Shown piece by piece: positions 47,023 to 60,141 of a stretch of DNA of 64,000 nucleotides. The translations under genes were made by a program, and so were the position numbers. The notes under the pieces are model-generated. The model was given only the letters and a program-made list of their open reading frames with translations, searched no databases and was not told the DNA's origin. Within the stretch, counting starts at the first letter, position 1. Each line of letters starts with the position of its first letter. The stretch is taken from the NCBI GenBank assembly GCA_017893485.1, contig CM030367.1, positions 147,301,767 through 147,365,766 of the forward strand. Direction: 5' to 3'. Source of the stretch: Hemerocallis citrina. Its lineage: Eukaryota; Streptophyta; Magnoliopsida; Asparagales; Asphodelaceae.

Positions 47023-47165
47023 ACTGGTAAGAACTAACTGCATTGTTGTGCTCTTGTTTGGTCAATTGGATATGTTCATTGTTCTTTTGGGGTTAATCTA
47101 ATCATGTATAAAACTGGATGCAGAGTGTTCCTATGAACAGGGCGAATTCATAGTCTCGTTTATAG
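47023..47165 (+). pseudogene. Last intron and last exon of the MFP-like gene
   Basis: After the TSD (47023-47027) the intron continues TAAGAACTAAC and ends GGATGCAG at 47123. The exon at 47124 joins in frame to CTG at 10756 and reads S-V-P-M-N-R-A-N-S, then TAG (47151-47153), then S-R-L and a second TAG (47163-47165). SRL-stop is the type-1 peroxisomal targeting signal at the end of plant MFPs. The first TAG cuts it off. Confidence 0.85.
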
Positions 47166-47399
47166 GTTTTTGATCCTCAGAGATTTCTGGTTGATTTTGG
47201 AAATAAAGTTAAGAGGTGCCGGAAAGCCTGTGCATCACAATGTACTTTTAAGTCCTTAGATGTAAAACTTGTAATAGTTATTACAACCATACAATATATG
47301 GATATAGACAGAATTCTATGCTAATTACAAATGAACAATTTGGTTCGTTATCTTTTTCATGTTCTTGTTTCAAATTTTTATTTTTATTTTTGTTGTTTT
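47166..47399 (+). other. Probable 3' UTR of the MFP-like gene
   Basis: Unique AT-rich sequence with AATAAAG near 47203. No repeat recognised. Confidence 0.45.
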
Positions 47400-47960
47400 T
47401 TTGAAGGAAAATGGGGAATGTGATCACCCAGTTTCATTAAATAGAAAATAACGAAACAAACTTAGAAAACCTAGGCCAAGCGGGAACAAAATGTACAGAA
47501 AGTAAACCTGCAACAACCATATGAGGATGGGCAATGCTGAAAGCCAAGAACTAGAAACAAATAAAGTAGCATGAAGCCCCCAACAACACCTCTAGCATAT
47601 GGCTGGACCTATCTCGATCTCTTCGTTGTCATAGGTCTAATGAGGGAATTGCTGAGATGCACTTCTTGGCTCCTCATGTATGTTTCTCACAAAGGTGTTA
47701 CCTATCCATAAGTCATCATACGAGATTGGGAAAGTGTGTACTCCAAGATCTCGAAGTACTTCGTGCCAAACAACTCGACTTCTAGGGTAATTAATAAATA
47801 GGTGATTTCTTGTTTCTACTTGGTTGTTGCATAAGCTACAACAGTTTTCAACTGTAGGTTATCTCTTGGCTAGGCTCTCTCCTGTGAGGATTGCCACAAG
47901 AATACTCACACTTTGAGTGAGGCTTTAATTTCCTTTCCAAACTACCGATAACGAAGGGGT
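47400..47960 (-). pseudogene. LINE fragment with RT zinc-binding (zf-RVT) domain
   Basis: The minus strand around 47700-47850 reads ENCCSLCNNQVETRNHLFIN, then SRVVWHEVLRDLGVHTFP and DDLWIGN. This is the zf-RVT domain that follows RT in plant non-LTR elements. The Cys expected after HLFxN is Tyr. Upstream RT is not present and the frame closes at a TAG. A short dead fragment. Confidence 0.7.
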
Positions 47961-48734
47961 CTGCATCTGTGGTTGTGGTGGCGTTGGGGAAGTTGCTGGC
48001 TGTGAAGGTGGATCACTACTGGGCTTATAGTGGAGGACCTTGTTTCAATTATTATCCGTATTCTTCCTTCATGTCTCCATCCTACTCATTTGGAAATTAG
48101 TTGAGAAGTCGAAATTAGCTGAGAAGTCGGCAACCACTTGCGAAAGGAGATTTATTTCTGTTTAGATGTAAATGTTCTTAGATGTAAATGTTCTGAAAAC
48201 AATTTTTTGGGCTTTTATTTTTCTCTGCACTCATTATACTTACCAAATATATATTTATTCATTCGTGTTACTCGAAATTGTAATTATGAAACGACCATGA
48301 CAACTTGTTAAATTAGAGTTAGAGTCCTGCATGTGTGAACTTCGTTAATGTGATAGAACATCAGGATTGTATATATTCTTTATATGTTTGCCACTCTTAC
48401 TGAACTTTTATTAATATGTCATTCTCATTGAAATTTAATTAGCACAATCATGCATTAAAGAGAATATACATTTTATGTGCTAATTAATTATCAGACTTTT
48501 TAATTGATTAGCGTCAACAAAGAAAATGGTGCTTGATAATGTGTACGTCGATGGTCGGTGTGTCTTTGCTCGTCCTCCAATTGACAAATGTTCCAAAGTT
48601 AGGTCAATGTACATGCGAATAAAATATTTCTCTTTTGTCTTTTCAGGTTTGATTCTAAACAACTGAGTCTAGACTTCTCTTCCTCTTTTATTACTCTTTT
48701 TTATCTTTACCACAGCCTCACCTACCAAAAGTAG
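47961..48734. other. Unassigned intergenic sequence
   Basis: Contains doubled TTAGATGTAAATGTTCT (about 48162-48190) and CGAAATTAGCTGAGAAGTCG-type duplication near 48100-48130. No gene seen. Confidence 0.5.
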
Positions 48735-49800
48735 TTAAAATTTGTTCTGATGCCCTAAAAGAATCCCTTTGGATATTCTATAATATTATAATGGAAGAAC
48801 AAGTTATCATTTGTAAATCGATCAATTCGTAAAACATATGTAACTAATATGAATGAGACTTCAGGTTTGAATCCAGACTACATCTGAGTTTTACTTTATC
48901 TCTTATCTCTAATATTATAATTGGATAAGAGGAGCTGTCATTTTTAAATCTACCAATTTACGTGCATCGCATACAACTCGAACTCTTCCATTATACTATT
49001 TATATATTACTTTAAAAATATATATTTATTAACACTTGCCTCATACTTGCTATATTATATTACTTTAAAACTATATATTTATTAAAATGTGCATCGCACG
49101 TGTTAAACACTAGTTAATACTAGTTATGGCTAAAATCAAATCCACAAATTTAAATGTTGTCACCTTTTACTCCTTAACTGATCATTCACAAGATTAACAA
49201 AACAAAAACTAGCCCTTCTCACATTAGTAAATAGGAATTGTGGCTCATATTCAGGGGTATCTGAGTTTCAGGGGTCCTAAACAAGTTCTCAAATGGGACA
49301 TTTTGCAAGTTGATAAAATAAAAATGACAATTATTTAAATACAAAAAAATTTGGAGTATTGGAGAATAAACTATTTAAATGAAAAAAAATTTATATATAT
49401 GCTTTAAAAAAAAGTATAATTGTTAACGTACGTTTTTTATATAAAATATCTCGTGGCAAAAAGAAACTCGGACAAACTTTAACAACAAAAACGAAATATG
49501 TTATCTCAAAGAGGTAAATATGATATATTAAAGAACATGATCAAAATGAAATGATGATGAATATATATATATATGAGAATACTAGTTGAAAACTTGAAAT
49601 GTACAATAACCACATGCACTTCAGGATTTAATTAGTTAAAAAATTATCATAAACAAGTAAATATGATATACCATAGAACATTGAAAAAATATCATAGAGT
49701 GGCATACATGAGCTAAGTGAAATATAATATTAAATTTATAAAATAGTAAAATGTCATGTATAGCTATGTGAAAAATAATTAGTTTTAAAAATGAAAATAA
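48735..49800 (+). repeat. Tandem unit R1 (1066 bp)
   Basis: Begins TTAAAATTTGTTCTGATGCC. It contains a Helitron-like piece (TCTATAATATTATAATGG ... GTGCATCGCACGTG TTAAACACTAG, about 48775-49117), a hAT left end (CTCATATT + CAGGGG at about 49246-49258) and a short AT run. Collinear with R2 and R3. Confidence 0.8.
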
Positions 49801-50615
49801 TTAAAATTTGTTCTGATGCCCTAAAAGAATCCCTTTGAATATTCTATAATATTATAATGGAAAAAAAAGTTATCATTTGTAAATAGATCAATACGTGTAA
49901 CACACATATATAACTAATATGAATGAGGCTTCCGGTTCGAATCCAGACTATGTCTGAGTTTTTACTTTATCTCTTATCTCTGATATTATAATTGGATAAG
50001 GGGAGTTGTCATTTTTAAATCTACCAACTTACGTGCATCGTATACAACTCAAACTCTTCCATTATACTATTTATATATTACTTTAAAAATATATATTTAT
50101 TAACACGTGCCTCACACTTGCTATATTATATTACTTTAAAACCTATATATTGATTAAAATGTGCCTCGCACGTGTTAAATACTAGTTATGGTTAAAACCA
50201 CATCCACAAATTTAAACGGTGTCAACTTTTACTCCTTAACTGATCAATCACATGATTAACAAAGAAAAACTAGCCCTTCTCACATTAATTTACAGGAATG
50301 GTGCCACATATATTCAGGGGCGTATGCAAGTTTCAGGGGACTTAAGCAAGTTCTCAAATGGTATATTTTGCAAGTTGATAAAATAAAAATGATAATTATT
50401 TAAATACAAACAAAGTTGGAGTATTGGAGAATAAACTATTTAAATGAAAAAATATAGATATATGCTTTAAAAAAAAATTGATAACATACGCTTTTTATAT
50501 GAAATGGCTCGTGGCAAAAAGAAAATCGGACAAACTCTAACAACAAAAACGAAATATGTTATCTCAAAGAGATAAATATGACATATTAGAGAACACGATC
50601 ATGATGAAATGAAGA

Positions 50616-50694
<79 letters not shown>

Positions 50695-51110
50695 ATACTA
50701 GTTGGAAGCTTAAAATGTAGAATAACCATATGCACTTGATGGTTAAAAATTTATCATAAATAGGTAAATATGATATACCATAGAACATTAAAAAAAATTA
50801 TCATAGAGTGGCATACATGGGCTAAGTGAAAAATAATATTAAATTTATAAAATGGTAAAATGTCTTGTAAGGCTATGTGAAAAATAATTAATTTTAAAAT
50901 TGAAAATAATTAAAAAACTAATTGGCTCATGCAAGTTTTGAACCTGCAAACCTTTGCATTATTATCACGACACTCTAATACCATAGAACGTTGAAAAAAT
51001 ATCATAGAGTGACATACATTGTCTAAGTGAAAAATAATATTAAATATTTAAAATGGTAAAATGTCATGTATGATTATGTGAAAAATAATTGGTTTTAAAA
51101 ATAAAAATAA
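49801..51110 (+). repeat. Tandem unit R2 (1310 bp)
   Basis: Same order as R1, enlarged by an (AT)n run of about 70 bp (50617-50690) and an internal duplication of about 200 bp (the CCATAGAAC block at about 50777 and 50982). Contains a truncated tRNA-Ile-like piece near 50922-50970. Confidence 0.8.
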
Positions 51111-51354
51111 TTAAAATTTGTTCAGATGCCCTAAAAGAATCCCTTTGAATATTCTATAGTATTATAATGGAAAAAAAAGTTATCATTTGTAAATCGATCA
51201 ATACATGTAATGCACATATATAACTAATATGAATGAGGCTTCAGGTTCGAATCCAGACTACATCTGAGTTTTTACTTTATCTCTTATCTCTAATATTATA
51301 ATTGGATAAGAGGAGTTGTTATTTGTAAATCTACCAACTTACGTGCATCGCATA

Positions 51355-51488
51355 TGTTAAGATAAATCAGAGATGAAAATAATACTGAATATTGAATTGA
51401 GAAATAACTGAGTACAATATCTCCTATATATAGGAGTGAACCGAATACAAAACTAACACAATACCCATTGTGGGACTAATATCTAACA
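51355..51488 (-). mobile_element. 3' LTR of element E (134 bp)
   Basis: Minus strand TGTTAGATATT...TTAACA. It contains CTCCTATATATAGGAG, a palindrome around the TATA box. The pol frame runs into it. Confidence 0.88.
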
Positions 51489-52440
51489 CTCCCTCTGAAA
51501 CGCACGGTGGGTCAAACAGTGTGAGTTTTTCTACTAAATATCGAAATCTCTGAACAATATGAGATTTGGTAAAGAAGTCTGTCGGCTGCTGTGACGAGGA
51601 AATAGAATGAAGTGAAATGGTCCCTGCTTCAAAGCGCTCACGAATATAATGACAATCAATCTCTATATACTTTGTTCGCTCATGGAAGACCGGGTTGCTT
51701 GCAATGTGTAGTGCACTCCGGTTATCACAATGAAGATGAGTAGCTCCTGAAAGAGTGACACTCATATCTGATAACAACCAACGAACATAAACAATCTCTT
51801 TAGTAGTAGCTGTCATTGTTATGTACTCAGCTTCTGTCGAAAAACATGTAACAACTGCATGTTTCTTACTTCGTCATGAGATCAGTGAATCACCAAGAAA
51901 TAGACATAAACCTGTGGTAGACCGTTTGGTAGTAGGATCACCTGCATAATCTGAATCAGAATATGCACTCAGTTCTAGTTTAGATGTAGAATGCATGAAT
52001 AATGAGCGATTAATAGTGCCCCAAAGATATTTGAGAATCCGAGGAAGAGCATTGTAGTGAACTGACGTAGAAGCGAAAACAAACTGACTGACAACACTGA
52101 CTGCGTGAGCAATATCAGTTCTGATCATGCATAAGTAGACAAGTTATCCAACAATCTGTCTGTATCTAGTGGGATCAAGAAGGAGCTCACCATCAGTGGG
52201 ACGAAGCTTCACATGAAGCTCTAAGGGTGTATTGGCTGATCGACTATCAGAGAGGCATGTAGCGGAGATAATATCTGATGTGTATTTCTGTTGAAAAATA
52301 AGTATCCCCCGAGATCCATGAGCAATCTCTAAACCCATAAAATAACATAGTCTGCCAAGGTCTTTCATATGGAACTGTTGGGAAAGGTATTTCTGGGTGG
52401 ATGCAATGCCTGCGGAGTCATCCACAGTAATGATCATATC
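51489..52440 (-). pseudogene. RNase H and RT C-terminal part of element E
   Basis: Minus strand: KDLGRLCYFMGLEIAHGSRG, YRQIVG, YSDSDYAGDPTTKRSTTG (Asp), STEAEYITMTATTKEIVYVR (Glu), LHCDNRSALHIASNPVFHER (Asp) and PTDFFTKSHI (Asp). Stops near 52143 and 51873 and a frameshift near 51816-51860 interrupt it. Confidence 0.88.
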
Positions 52441-53230
52441 ATCAACATAGAATAGTAGAAGTACCCTCCCCTACGGTGATGACCGCATAAACATAGAATG
52501 GTCCTGGGAACTCGGACTAAAACCAGCCTTGGTGATCACAAGGCGAAAATACTCAAACCAGGATCGAGGGGCCTGCTTCATACAATATATAGCCCGACGC
52601 AGCCGGTAAACATGACGAAGAGGAGTAGGGAGGCTAGGAGGAGGATCCATATAAACAACCTCAGATAAGGTACCATGAAGAAAAGCATTCTTCATGTCCA
52701 TCTGGTATAATGGCCACCGACATATGGCTGCAACAGCAAGAAGAGTACGAACAGTAGTCAGCTGTGCAACGAGAGCAAATGTCTCATCATAATCAATGTC
52801 ATACTCCTGAGTAAATCCTCGGACTACTAGACGAGCCTTGTGCCCTTTAATAGATCCATCAGGTTGATATTTAACCTTGAAGATCCACTTGCAGCTAATA
52901 GGCTGAACGCCCTATAGTAGAGGAACGACATCCCAAGTATCAGTCTGATCAAATGCACTGAATTCCTCTGCAATAGCTTTCCTCTACTCGGGATATTGAA
53001 TTGCATCCTGATAGGTTCTGGAATCATGTGTAGTGTGTATAGCAGTGAGATATGCATGAAACTGTGGTGAGTAGGAAGCAAGGGTTGCAAAACCAAACTG
53101 GTTAGAAGGACCAGTAGCATCAGGTTTATAACGAGCCAGAGGGATACCAGAAGTGGAACGTGAAGACCGACGAAGTGGTGTTGGACTGGCAAGGTGCGTG
53201 GGTGAGGACGGTGGAGTGGGTGCATGTGTC
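52441..53230 (-). pseudogene. Reverse transcriptase of element E
   Basis: Minus strand: MDMKNAFLHGTLSEVVYMDP, RLRRAIYCMKQAPRSWFEYF (the family has LYGLKQ) and the YVDDMII catalytic block (about 52430-52450) across a stop at 52471. N-terminal RT is broken in several frames. Confidence 0.85.
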
Positions 53231-54287
53231 GGTAGAGAAGTAGGTGGGGTGGGTGCTGGTAGCTGTAGGGACAGGTGGTGTTTCAGTAGGAAGAAAAATA
53301 TGTCTAAGGAATGCAGTAGATGTGAATGGGGCCAGATGAGTGGGATCAAAAGAAATGTGGGAAAATGAGGTCGGGAAGCTAGCAACAACTGAGGAATCGA
53401 GAAATCTAGCATCCTCGAGGGGGAGTCAGGTAGTAAGGAGAGTCTTCCACAAAGGATACATGTCGAGAAATGCGGATACGACCCGCTGATGGATCAAAAC
53501 AACGATAACCTTTGTGTTCGGGATTGAGACCTAGGTGAACACACTTAGCAGCACGAGCGGAGAGCTTCGTGCGCTCAGTAGGAGGGAGAAGGACGTAACA
53601 GGTGCACCCAAAAGTACGGAGCATACTGTAGTCAGGAGGTGAGTGATAAAGAGCCTCATAAGGCATCGTACCAGCTAAGACAGACGAGGGAGTAATATTA
53701 ATGAGACTAACAGAGGTCATGACAGCTTCAGCCCAGAAAGAACGAGGAGCAGAAGAGGAGAGTAAAAGAGCGCGAGACGTCTCAAAGATGTGACGATGCT
53801 TGCGTTCAACTACACCATTCTGCTCATGTGAGTGAGGGCATGATTGCTGAAAAGGGTGTCATGAGACTGAAGGACCGATCTCATAGTGGTGGAGGTGTAC
53901 TCACGAGCACCGTCTGATTGAAAATTCTTAATGCGCACACCGAACTGAGTGTGAATCATAGTAATAAAGAACTGGTAAATATCAGGTATCTCAGATCACT
54001 GACAGATAAGAAAAACCCATGTATGTCTAGTAAAGTCATCAATGAAGGCAACATAATAGAGATAACCTTTCCACGAAGGTATAGGTGAGGGTCCCCATAT
54101 GTCAGAATGAACTAGTTGAAAAGGATGGGTGGTTTGAGAAGTGCTTTTGTGACTAAAGGGTAGTGCGATGTGTTTGGCCAAATGACAACCTTGACAATCA
54201 GATAAATGTTTAAAATTAAGAGGACCAAGGGCACCACTACAGGATAAAGTCTGGAGATGAGACGTACGAATATGACCTAAACATCTG
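53231..54287 (-). pseudogene. Integrase of element E
   Basis: Minus strand: LGHIRTSHLQTLSCSG, CQGCHLAKHIALPF (zinc Cys pair), LVHSDIWGPSPIPSW (Asp), NFQSDGAREY (Asp, about 53915), HEQNGVVERKHR (Glu, about 53800) and APRSFWAEAVMTSV. The downstream part is YHSPPDYSMLRTFGCTCYVL. Several frame changes. S2 lies immediately upstream of LGHI. Confidence 0.87.
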
Positions 54288-57200
54288 TGTAACACCCCAT
54301 ATTCTCGTTTCCGGACATCCATGACACAACCAGATCTTTGCCTTCAAATACATCTCAACACAGTAAATAACACGAAAATTCAATACTTTTATTTGCCATC
54401 AGAGTTATTACATCATTAATTACAACTGTTGTCCTATTCTTGAACAAGGAATACAAATTACATTAACTTGTTACAGATACTACAATGTAATGATTACCGC
54501 CCGCCACCCAAAATGGTAACCAACAACTCTCTACTGGAAGCTCCACCGAGCGATCATGCTGCTTCCTTGAGATGTGCCCTGTAGCACGAACCTTCCACTG
54601 CACTACTCTGATATTCTGGCATCTACTCGAATGGTAGGTATGTACAATACCACTCCACTTGGATGCCTTACTTGTCTCGAGTTCTCCTACCCTTCCCACC
54701 CGGTATCCAGCATCTAATTGAGTGGGAACGTCAGTACCTATACTGACGCAATGCTGATAAGGAAACAGTGATCTCTAAGCTTGAAATCACAATCAATCTT
54801 GATGAGAAAGAAAGCGTGCATCCTAATTTTCTAGTGTCAGTGTATGCCATGACCTGGAGTCTAATGCATAAGACACGATATACAAAAAACAGACGCACTT
54901 AGTCTAATGTCAGCAAGACTCTGGATACACATGCATCACATACTACATACGCTTCAGATCAAGCCGTCTTCTCCAGTTTCAGGGTTTCGAACCCTGGCCA
55001 TGCAAATAATCTACTATTGTACTCAGCATGTTACTGATAGATACAATCGTGGCTGGTGAATCCGGCAGTTATCACTACTAAATACAGTGGTGTTTGCCAC
55101 TAGTGCCCCAAACCGGTCTGGATCACACCAAATGCCGTGACGATCTTACAGATTCACAACCGTATATCTATGGCACCAAAGATCCATGGGACAGTAGCCC
55201 TATTGTTCGTTCGTGTCCACTCAACATAAGAACATGACGATCTCGAAGGACTAAGCCCCCTATCCAACCGGAAGCTCTCGTTCTTGCCATGGCACTTCAG
55301 GAATCAACAGTGCGAGATACGCATAGCAGCACGTATTCCTAATGATAAGAAGAGACAACCCTGGTTATCACTGCGTAGTGCTGACTCTTAAAATGAGTCG
55401 GATTATAGAGAATCACCCCTAACATCAACTCGATCTTCAAGCAAAAAGTAAAGAAACATAATATGAAATAACATTGTGCTAAACATGCAAGTTGTCAAAT
55501 CATGCATAGTGTCTAAAAAATGATTAAGCCCAACCGGTTCTGTCAAAAGTAACTAATCACAATCACGGCGAACCGACATTCATCGGTTGCCAACACCTTT
55601 GTAGGTCTTTGACCCCATGACCCTCAGCAAGTAGTACAACGGTGTCCAAGGGAGTGCCTCATACCCAGCAATCGAGGTGAAACACACACAACTTCTTAAT
55701 ATCCATTCATTGACAGACCTAGGCATCAACACATTCTAGATGAGGCAGATAACCTAGCCTATCAATCCCTAAACATCGGCGATCTGATCTCCATCAGTCG
55801 CCACCACCTCCTCGTCAGGTCTCATACAGTACCCCGGCCCGCGATCAACTTCTCTCGGTAAACAGACCGACGGCGTACAGGAAAAATCACTATCTCTCGA
55901 GGTGGAAAAATAAATATCAATACAATACTTGCCGACTAGGTTGATAGTATTACGCTATCATAACCTAGACTAGCTCCAAGCTATACTAGCTACGAGCCCC
56001 ACATACAACAAATCGACCATAAACCTGTTCTCCCAACTTACTCACGTGTTCATCATGAGTACTAAGCACAAGGATCTCACATAAGTCCCACACGAAGTGC
56101 TTAATAGAGATAATCATTCAACCATCCCAAACTCAAATCACCTTATAGTCATAAATCCTGTAGCATGCAGAAAGTTTCATAATTGATGCTACCCTCAACA
56201 GAATCCAACAAAATTAGACTTTTTAGAATGGTGGGAACCTCTACTACAATTCCTAGATGACAACTTTCTCAAATTCCTAATAGAACTCAAGTTTCTCAAT
56301 TTAACACACACTTGAGATCGACCAAGAAAGCAGGTTGCTGAACTGGTAACATTCGTAACTTCCAATATACATTTCAGAATTACTTGATAATACCCATTTT
56401 GGAAAGCTAAGACCCTGTACTATAAGTCTCTAGTTAATCATTTCCTCAAATTTAGCCATCTAGAGGCCATATAATTCCTATATATTCTCAGCTGTGTATT
56501 TCTTCATATGCTTGTTGCATCTTGCCATCAGCATAAAAACTTGTTCGCTTGTCGGAATTACTCGATTCTGGATTCTATGGAAAGGTGAAAGTGTCTACTA
56601 CAACTTCTTAGTTGGACACATCCGCAGATTCATCCATTAAAGTCATCAAAAATTCCAATTTCTATTAGCATACACACAGGAAATGTGTTTCCTCTACGAA
56701 AACTAAATCCTTCAATTAAGACTGGTTCTGCCCCTATAAAAAAAAATCATAACTTTTGCTACAAAAACTGGAATTGCATGATTCCAGATATTTTGGAAAG
56801 CTACGACTCTCTACTATGATTCTAAAGTTGATCATTATTCCACTACGATTCTCTAGTTGATCATTATTCAAAATTTTCAACACACAATTCCAGAATTATA
56901 CGAATTTACTAATTACTCAAAAACTGAACTGAACTGAACATTCCGTACTCAAAATTCAATATCAATTCAACCACAAGTCCAATGTTTATGAAATTTTAGA
57001 TTTGGTAACTAGACATATACCAGAAATACCCCCAAAATTTTAGCTCCTACCTCATAATATCCTAGGAGTTATGCAATTTTGAACATTGATCAAAATTATC
57101 CTCTTCAAACACAACCACAGCTACTCCTACTTTACTGCGCTATTTTCAGTCGATCGAATGAAGTCCCAAATGTTCTCCAACAATTCTCAAATTTGGTACA

Positions 57201-58216
57201 CTAATAGTAGACATATACAATATGCCACATTCCAAATTTCATCACAAAATTCCATACCAATTGAGAGATAAAAATTTTTCAAAGTTCACATTCCATGTAC
57301 TTAGCTGCAGTTTCCCCCACTCAACCAGTCGAGCAAATAAAAATATTAAAAATAGCAAATAAATTTCAAATATTCTAAAATTTGTAATACATGTTGTTAA
57401 AATATACATCTAACTTTTCTTTTCATGTTCCAACTCAAAATTCCTTATAGATATTGAGTTATGAATTTTTGAACTCGACTCGCTGCTTACCCAAAACTGC
57501 AGAATTTCCTATCTTACTGATTTCGAAAAATGCAACTTGTAAACCCTTCAAAAAAAATCCGAAAATTCCGAAATAAATCAAGCTTGTTCTATACATATTC
57601 AAGATCATCCACTAAAAATATGGAATCAACATTCTAACATATGATCAAGATACAAATTCTCACATCCACAAGTCGTGAAGCTTCACTTTAGCAATTTCTT
57701 CATATCTATATCTACTTCATTAACTCAACTGAAACTTGAACAATATTCTACTATATTGCTACTATAATATAGCATTCAAACAAGCATTCAAACAAGCTTC
57801 ACATCTTCAAACAAAAATTAAAACAAAGCTCAAGTTTAGGAAACACCCACATATGAAGAATTCCCAAGTTCGTTTGCTTTAGCTAGCTCCTTCTCCTCGT
57901 CTCTTCTTCTTCTTCTTCTTCTCCAAAGCCCCAAGAACCCTCAAGCATAACAAAAACCCTCTTCTTTTCTTCTTTTCTCATCTCAAGAATAAAATATTAG
58001 AAGAAGATGGACAGTAGAAGAAGTAGAAGAAGATGGAGATGGAAGTTTTTTGGGGGAAAATGAGATGGAAATGGGGGTGAGAAGGGGTTTCGGCCATGGA
58101 GATTTTGGGTGGGGATGGGGTTTCGGTCTGCCATGGGAGAAGGGGAAATGAAGATGGGAAAGAAATGAGTGAAGTGGAAGATTTTTATTAGACGGGGTGT
58201 TAGTCTTCTACACCAT

Positions 58217-58272
<56 letters not shown>

Positions 58273-58756
58273 TTTACTAATATACATACATACATACATA
58301 CATATATATGTATATTCAAGTATAAAATCCAATTCATTACAATTCAATTTAAATATACATATATACAAATATGTAAAAATACATACATATACATATGCAT
58401 ATAAAGATACATACAAGTATTCATACATATATATCATATACAATTCAGTCAAAATTATACATACAGATTTCTATACATGCTTACAAATAAAATAATTATT
58501 TGTAGAACATAAGAATGTATTTTATAAAAATATTGTTTGTCCTAAAAATTGTCTCGTTAGAACAATCGGAACAATACACATTGTTTAGTTGAGAAGATAT
58601 CCCGAATATACCTCATCGGGTTCAGAATAACTAAAATATCAGAAACTTCTCAATTAAGACCAATTATCATTAGAAAAATACGTAATCGTGTGCAATTCTC
58701 AACTGTGTACAGACTACGTTGTAAAATAGCTTTATGCTATTTTACAGGGTATTACA
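54288..58756 (-). mobile_element. S2: long solo LTR, Tekay-like, minus orientation (4469 bp)
   Basis: The plus strand begins TGTAACACCCCATATTCTCG and ends CAGGGTATTACA, with TSD ATCTG / GTCTG (one mismatch). The ends and the inner GGAACGTCAGT...ACTGACGCAAT block resemble S1 and element C LTRs in reverse. No gag or pol. A (CTT)n at about 57903 and (TA)n(CA)n at 58208-58272 lie near its right side. Confidence 0.8.
58208..58305. repeat. Compound (TA)n(CA)n(CATA)n microsatellite
   Basis: ATAT run of about 45 bp, then CACACACACA, then CATACATACATA. ORFs of Tyr-Ile repeats are artefacts. Confidence 0.95.
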
Positions 58757-59165
58757 GTCTGTGCCACAAATCAGCATCAGAGAAAACAATACCGGCAAAA
58801 CTAGAAGGACAGTGATGTGCACGAAGAAAATCTAGATGATATAAACGACCCTGACGACTAGCATGCCCGAACTCTTCACCAGTGCATGAATCAGTAATAG
58901 AACAACTCAAAGAGTTAAAAGTAACGACAAGACCACTATCCCACAATGAACTGATAGAAATAAGATTCATGGATAAATGAGGAGCATAAAGAACATAAGG
59001 TAATGTGAGAGTGGGAGAGCTAATTGTCTCTGAATGTGTAACGAGAAGTGGTGATCCATCAGCTGTGTGTAGAGATGGAGAGTGAGAGGGAAGTGCAGTG
59101 CAGGTGGTGAACAGTGTCTGATTACTAGTGAGATGATGTGATGCACCAGAATCTAAAATTCAAAA
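58757..59165 (-). pseudogene. Protease and gag-pre-integrase part of element E
   Basis: Minus strand: ILDSGASHHLTSNQTLF (protease Asp codon at 59151-59153), then ISISSLWDSGLVVTFN and ending ADLWHR at S2. The Trp expected before ILDSG is a TGA (59160-59162). LWHR joins LGHI on the other side of S2. Confidence 0.87.
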
Positions 59166-60141
59166 CGAATTCATACCGGGAGTAGCAGAGAATACAGGAG
59201 CAGAGGAGCCAGCATTGATAGACTGACCCATGAGCTGTAGTTCCAACTGAGTGAGGCATTGCTGAAGATTAGCCCAATCAACAGGAGACGACAATGCTGG
59301 AGTAACGGGCATAGCCGAGGATGTAAGGGAAGAACACTGTAAGGAGGAATATGACTAGTGCTGCTATGACTGAGAGCACAATGAGGTTGGAGATGATGCT
59401 GGTATCTGGATCGGGATAGGGGATAGGACGGTGCTACCGGCGTCGGAAGTAGAGGTGGGTAGGGTGAGGAGAGATGCTGGGAGAAGGTAGGAGGCCGGAG
59501 GCAAAATGAAGGTACTGTTGTTGCTGTTTGAATCTGAAGGAGGAACGAGATGGGAGGGAAGGAGAGAGAACGAAAGGCAGTTATAGTGGGGAAGTTGGTG
59601 GAGGCGATAATATGTGGGAGAGACTGATATTCCATCAAGTAGTTGTACATGCAAATTTTTTATTTATCTTTTTATTTATTTATTTTTTTGAAACAATGGG
59701 TTGGGGGGGCAGTAGTTTGGGTTTCAGGTACAAAAAAAAAGGGTTTCGGGTTATGGGAATTAGAGGGGAAAGAGAAAAAGAATTAGGGTTTTCATTGATG
59801 GGGGAGGGGGGGATGTGGGGGAGGTTGAGCGGGATTTGGGTTCCGGGTATGTGGCGATGGGACGGGGTGGTTCTGACGGTGGAGGAGAAGATCTGGATGG
59901 GTTCAGTCGAGGTGGGGGCTAACGAGGATGAGGGGCTGTTCGGGGATCAGATGAGAGGGAGAGAGAGGTTAAGGATGAACAGTAGTGGTGGAAGTTGAGG
60001 GCGACGACAACGGTGGTAGAAGTTGTTGACGACGACGATGATGTTGTTGATGTCGACGATGACGACGATGTTTTTTTTTAAAAATATTTTTTAAGCTTTT
60101 GGAATTGTAGGGTTTCGAGAAGAACAAAAAATTTGTATAAC
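59166..60141 (-). other. 5' region of element E without recognisable gag
   Basis: Minus strand is Pro/Ser/Thr-rich in all frames. It contains (GAC)n/(GTC)n trinucleotide runs at 60005-60070. None of the copia gag blocks or a zinc knuckle is seen. At under 1 kb it is shorter than a usual leader plus gag. Confidence 0.55.

Noticed and set aside
50564..50788. Tyr-Ile repeat protein
   Set aside because: Translation of an AT microsatellite inside unit R2.
51255..51275. Box-B-like GGTTCGAATCC in the R units as a tRNA gene
   Set aside because: No A box at the right distance and no cloverleaf; treated as part of the repeat.
59528..59998. 156-codon plus-strand ORF, Gly/Glu-rich
   Set aside because: It is the complement of the Pro/Ser-rich 5' region of element E with no domain, splice site or promoter of its own.
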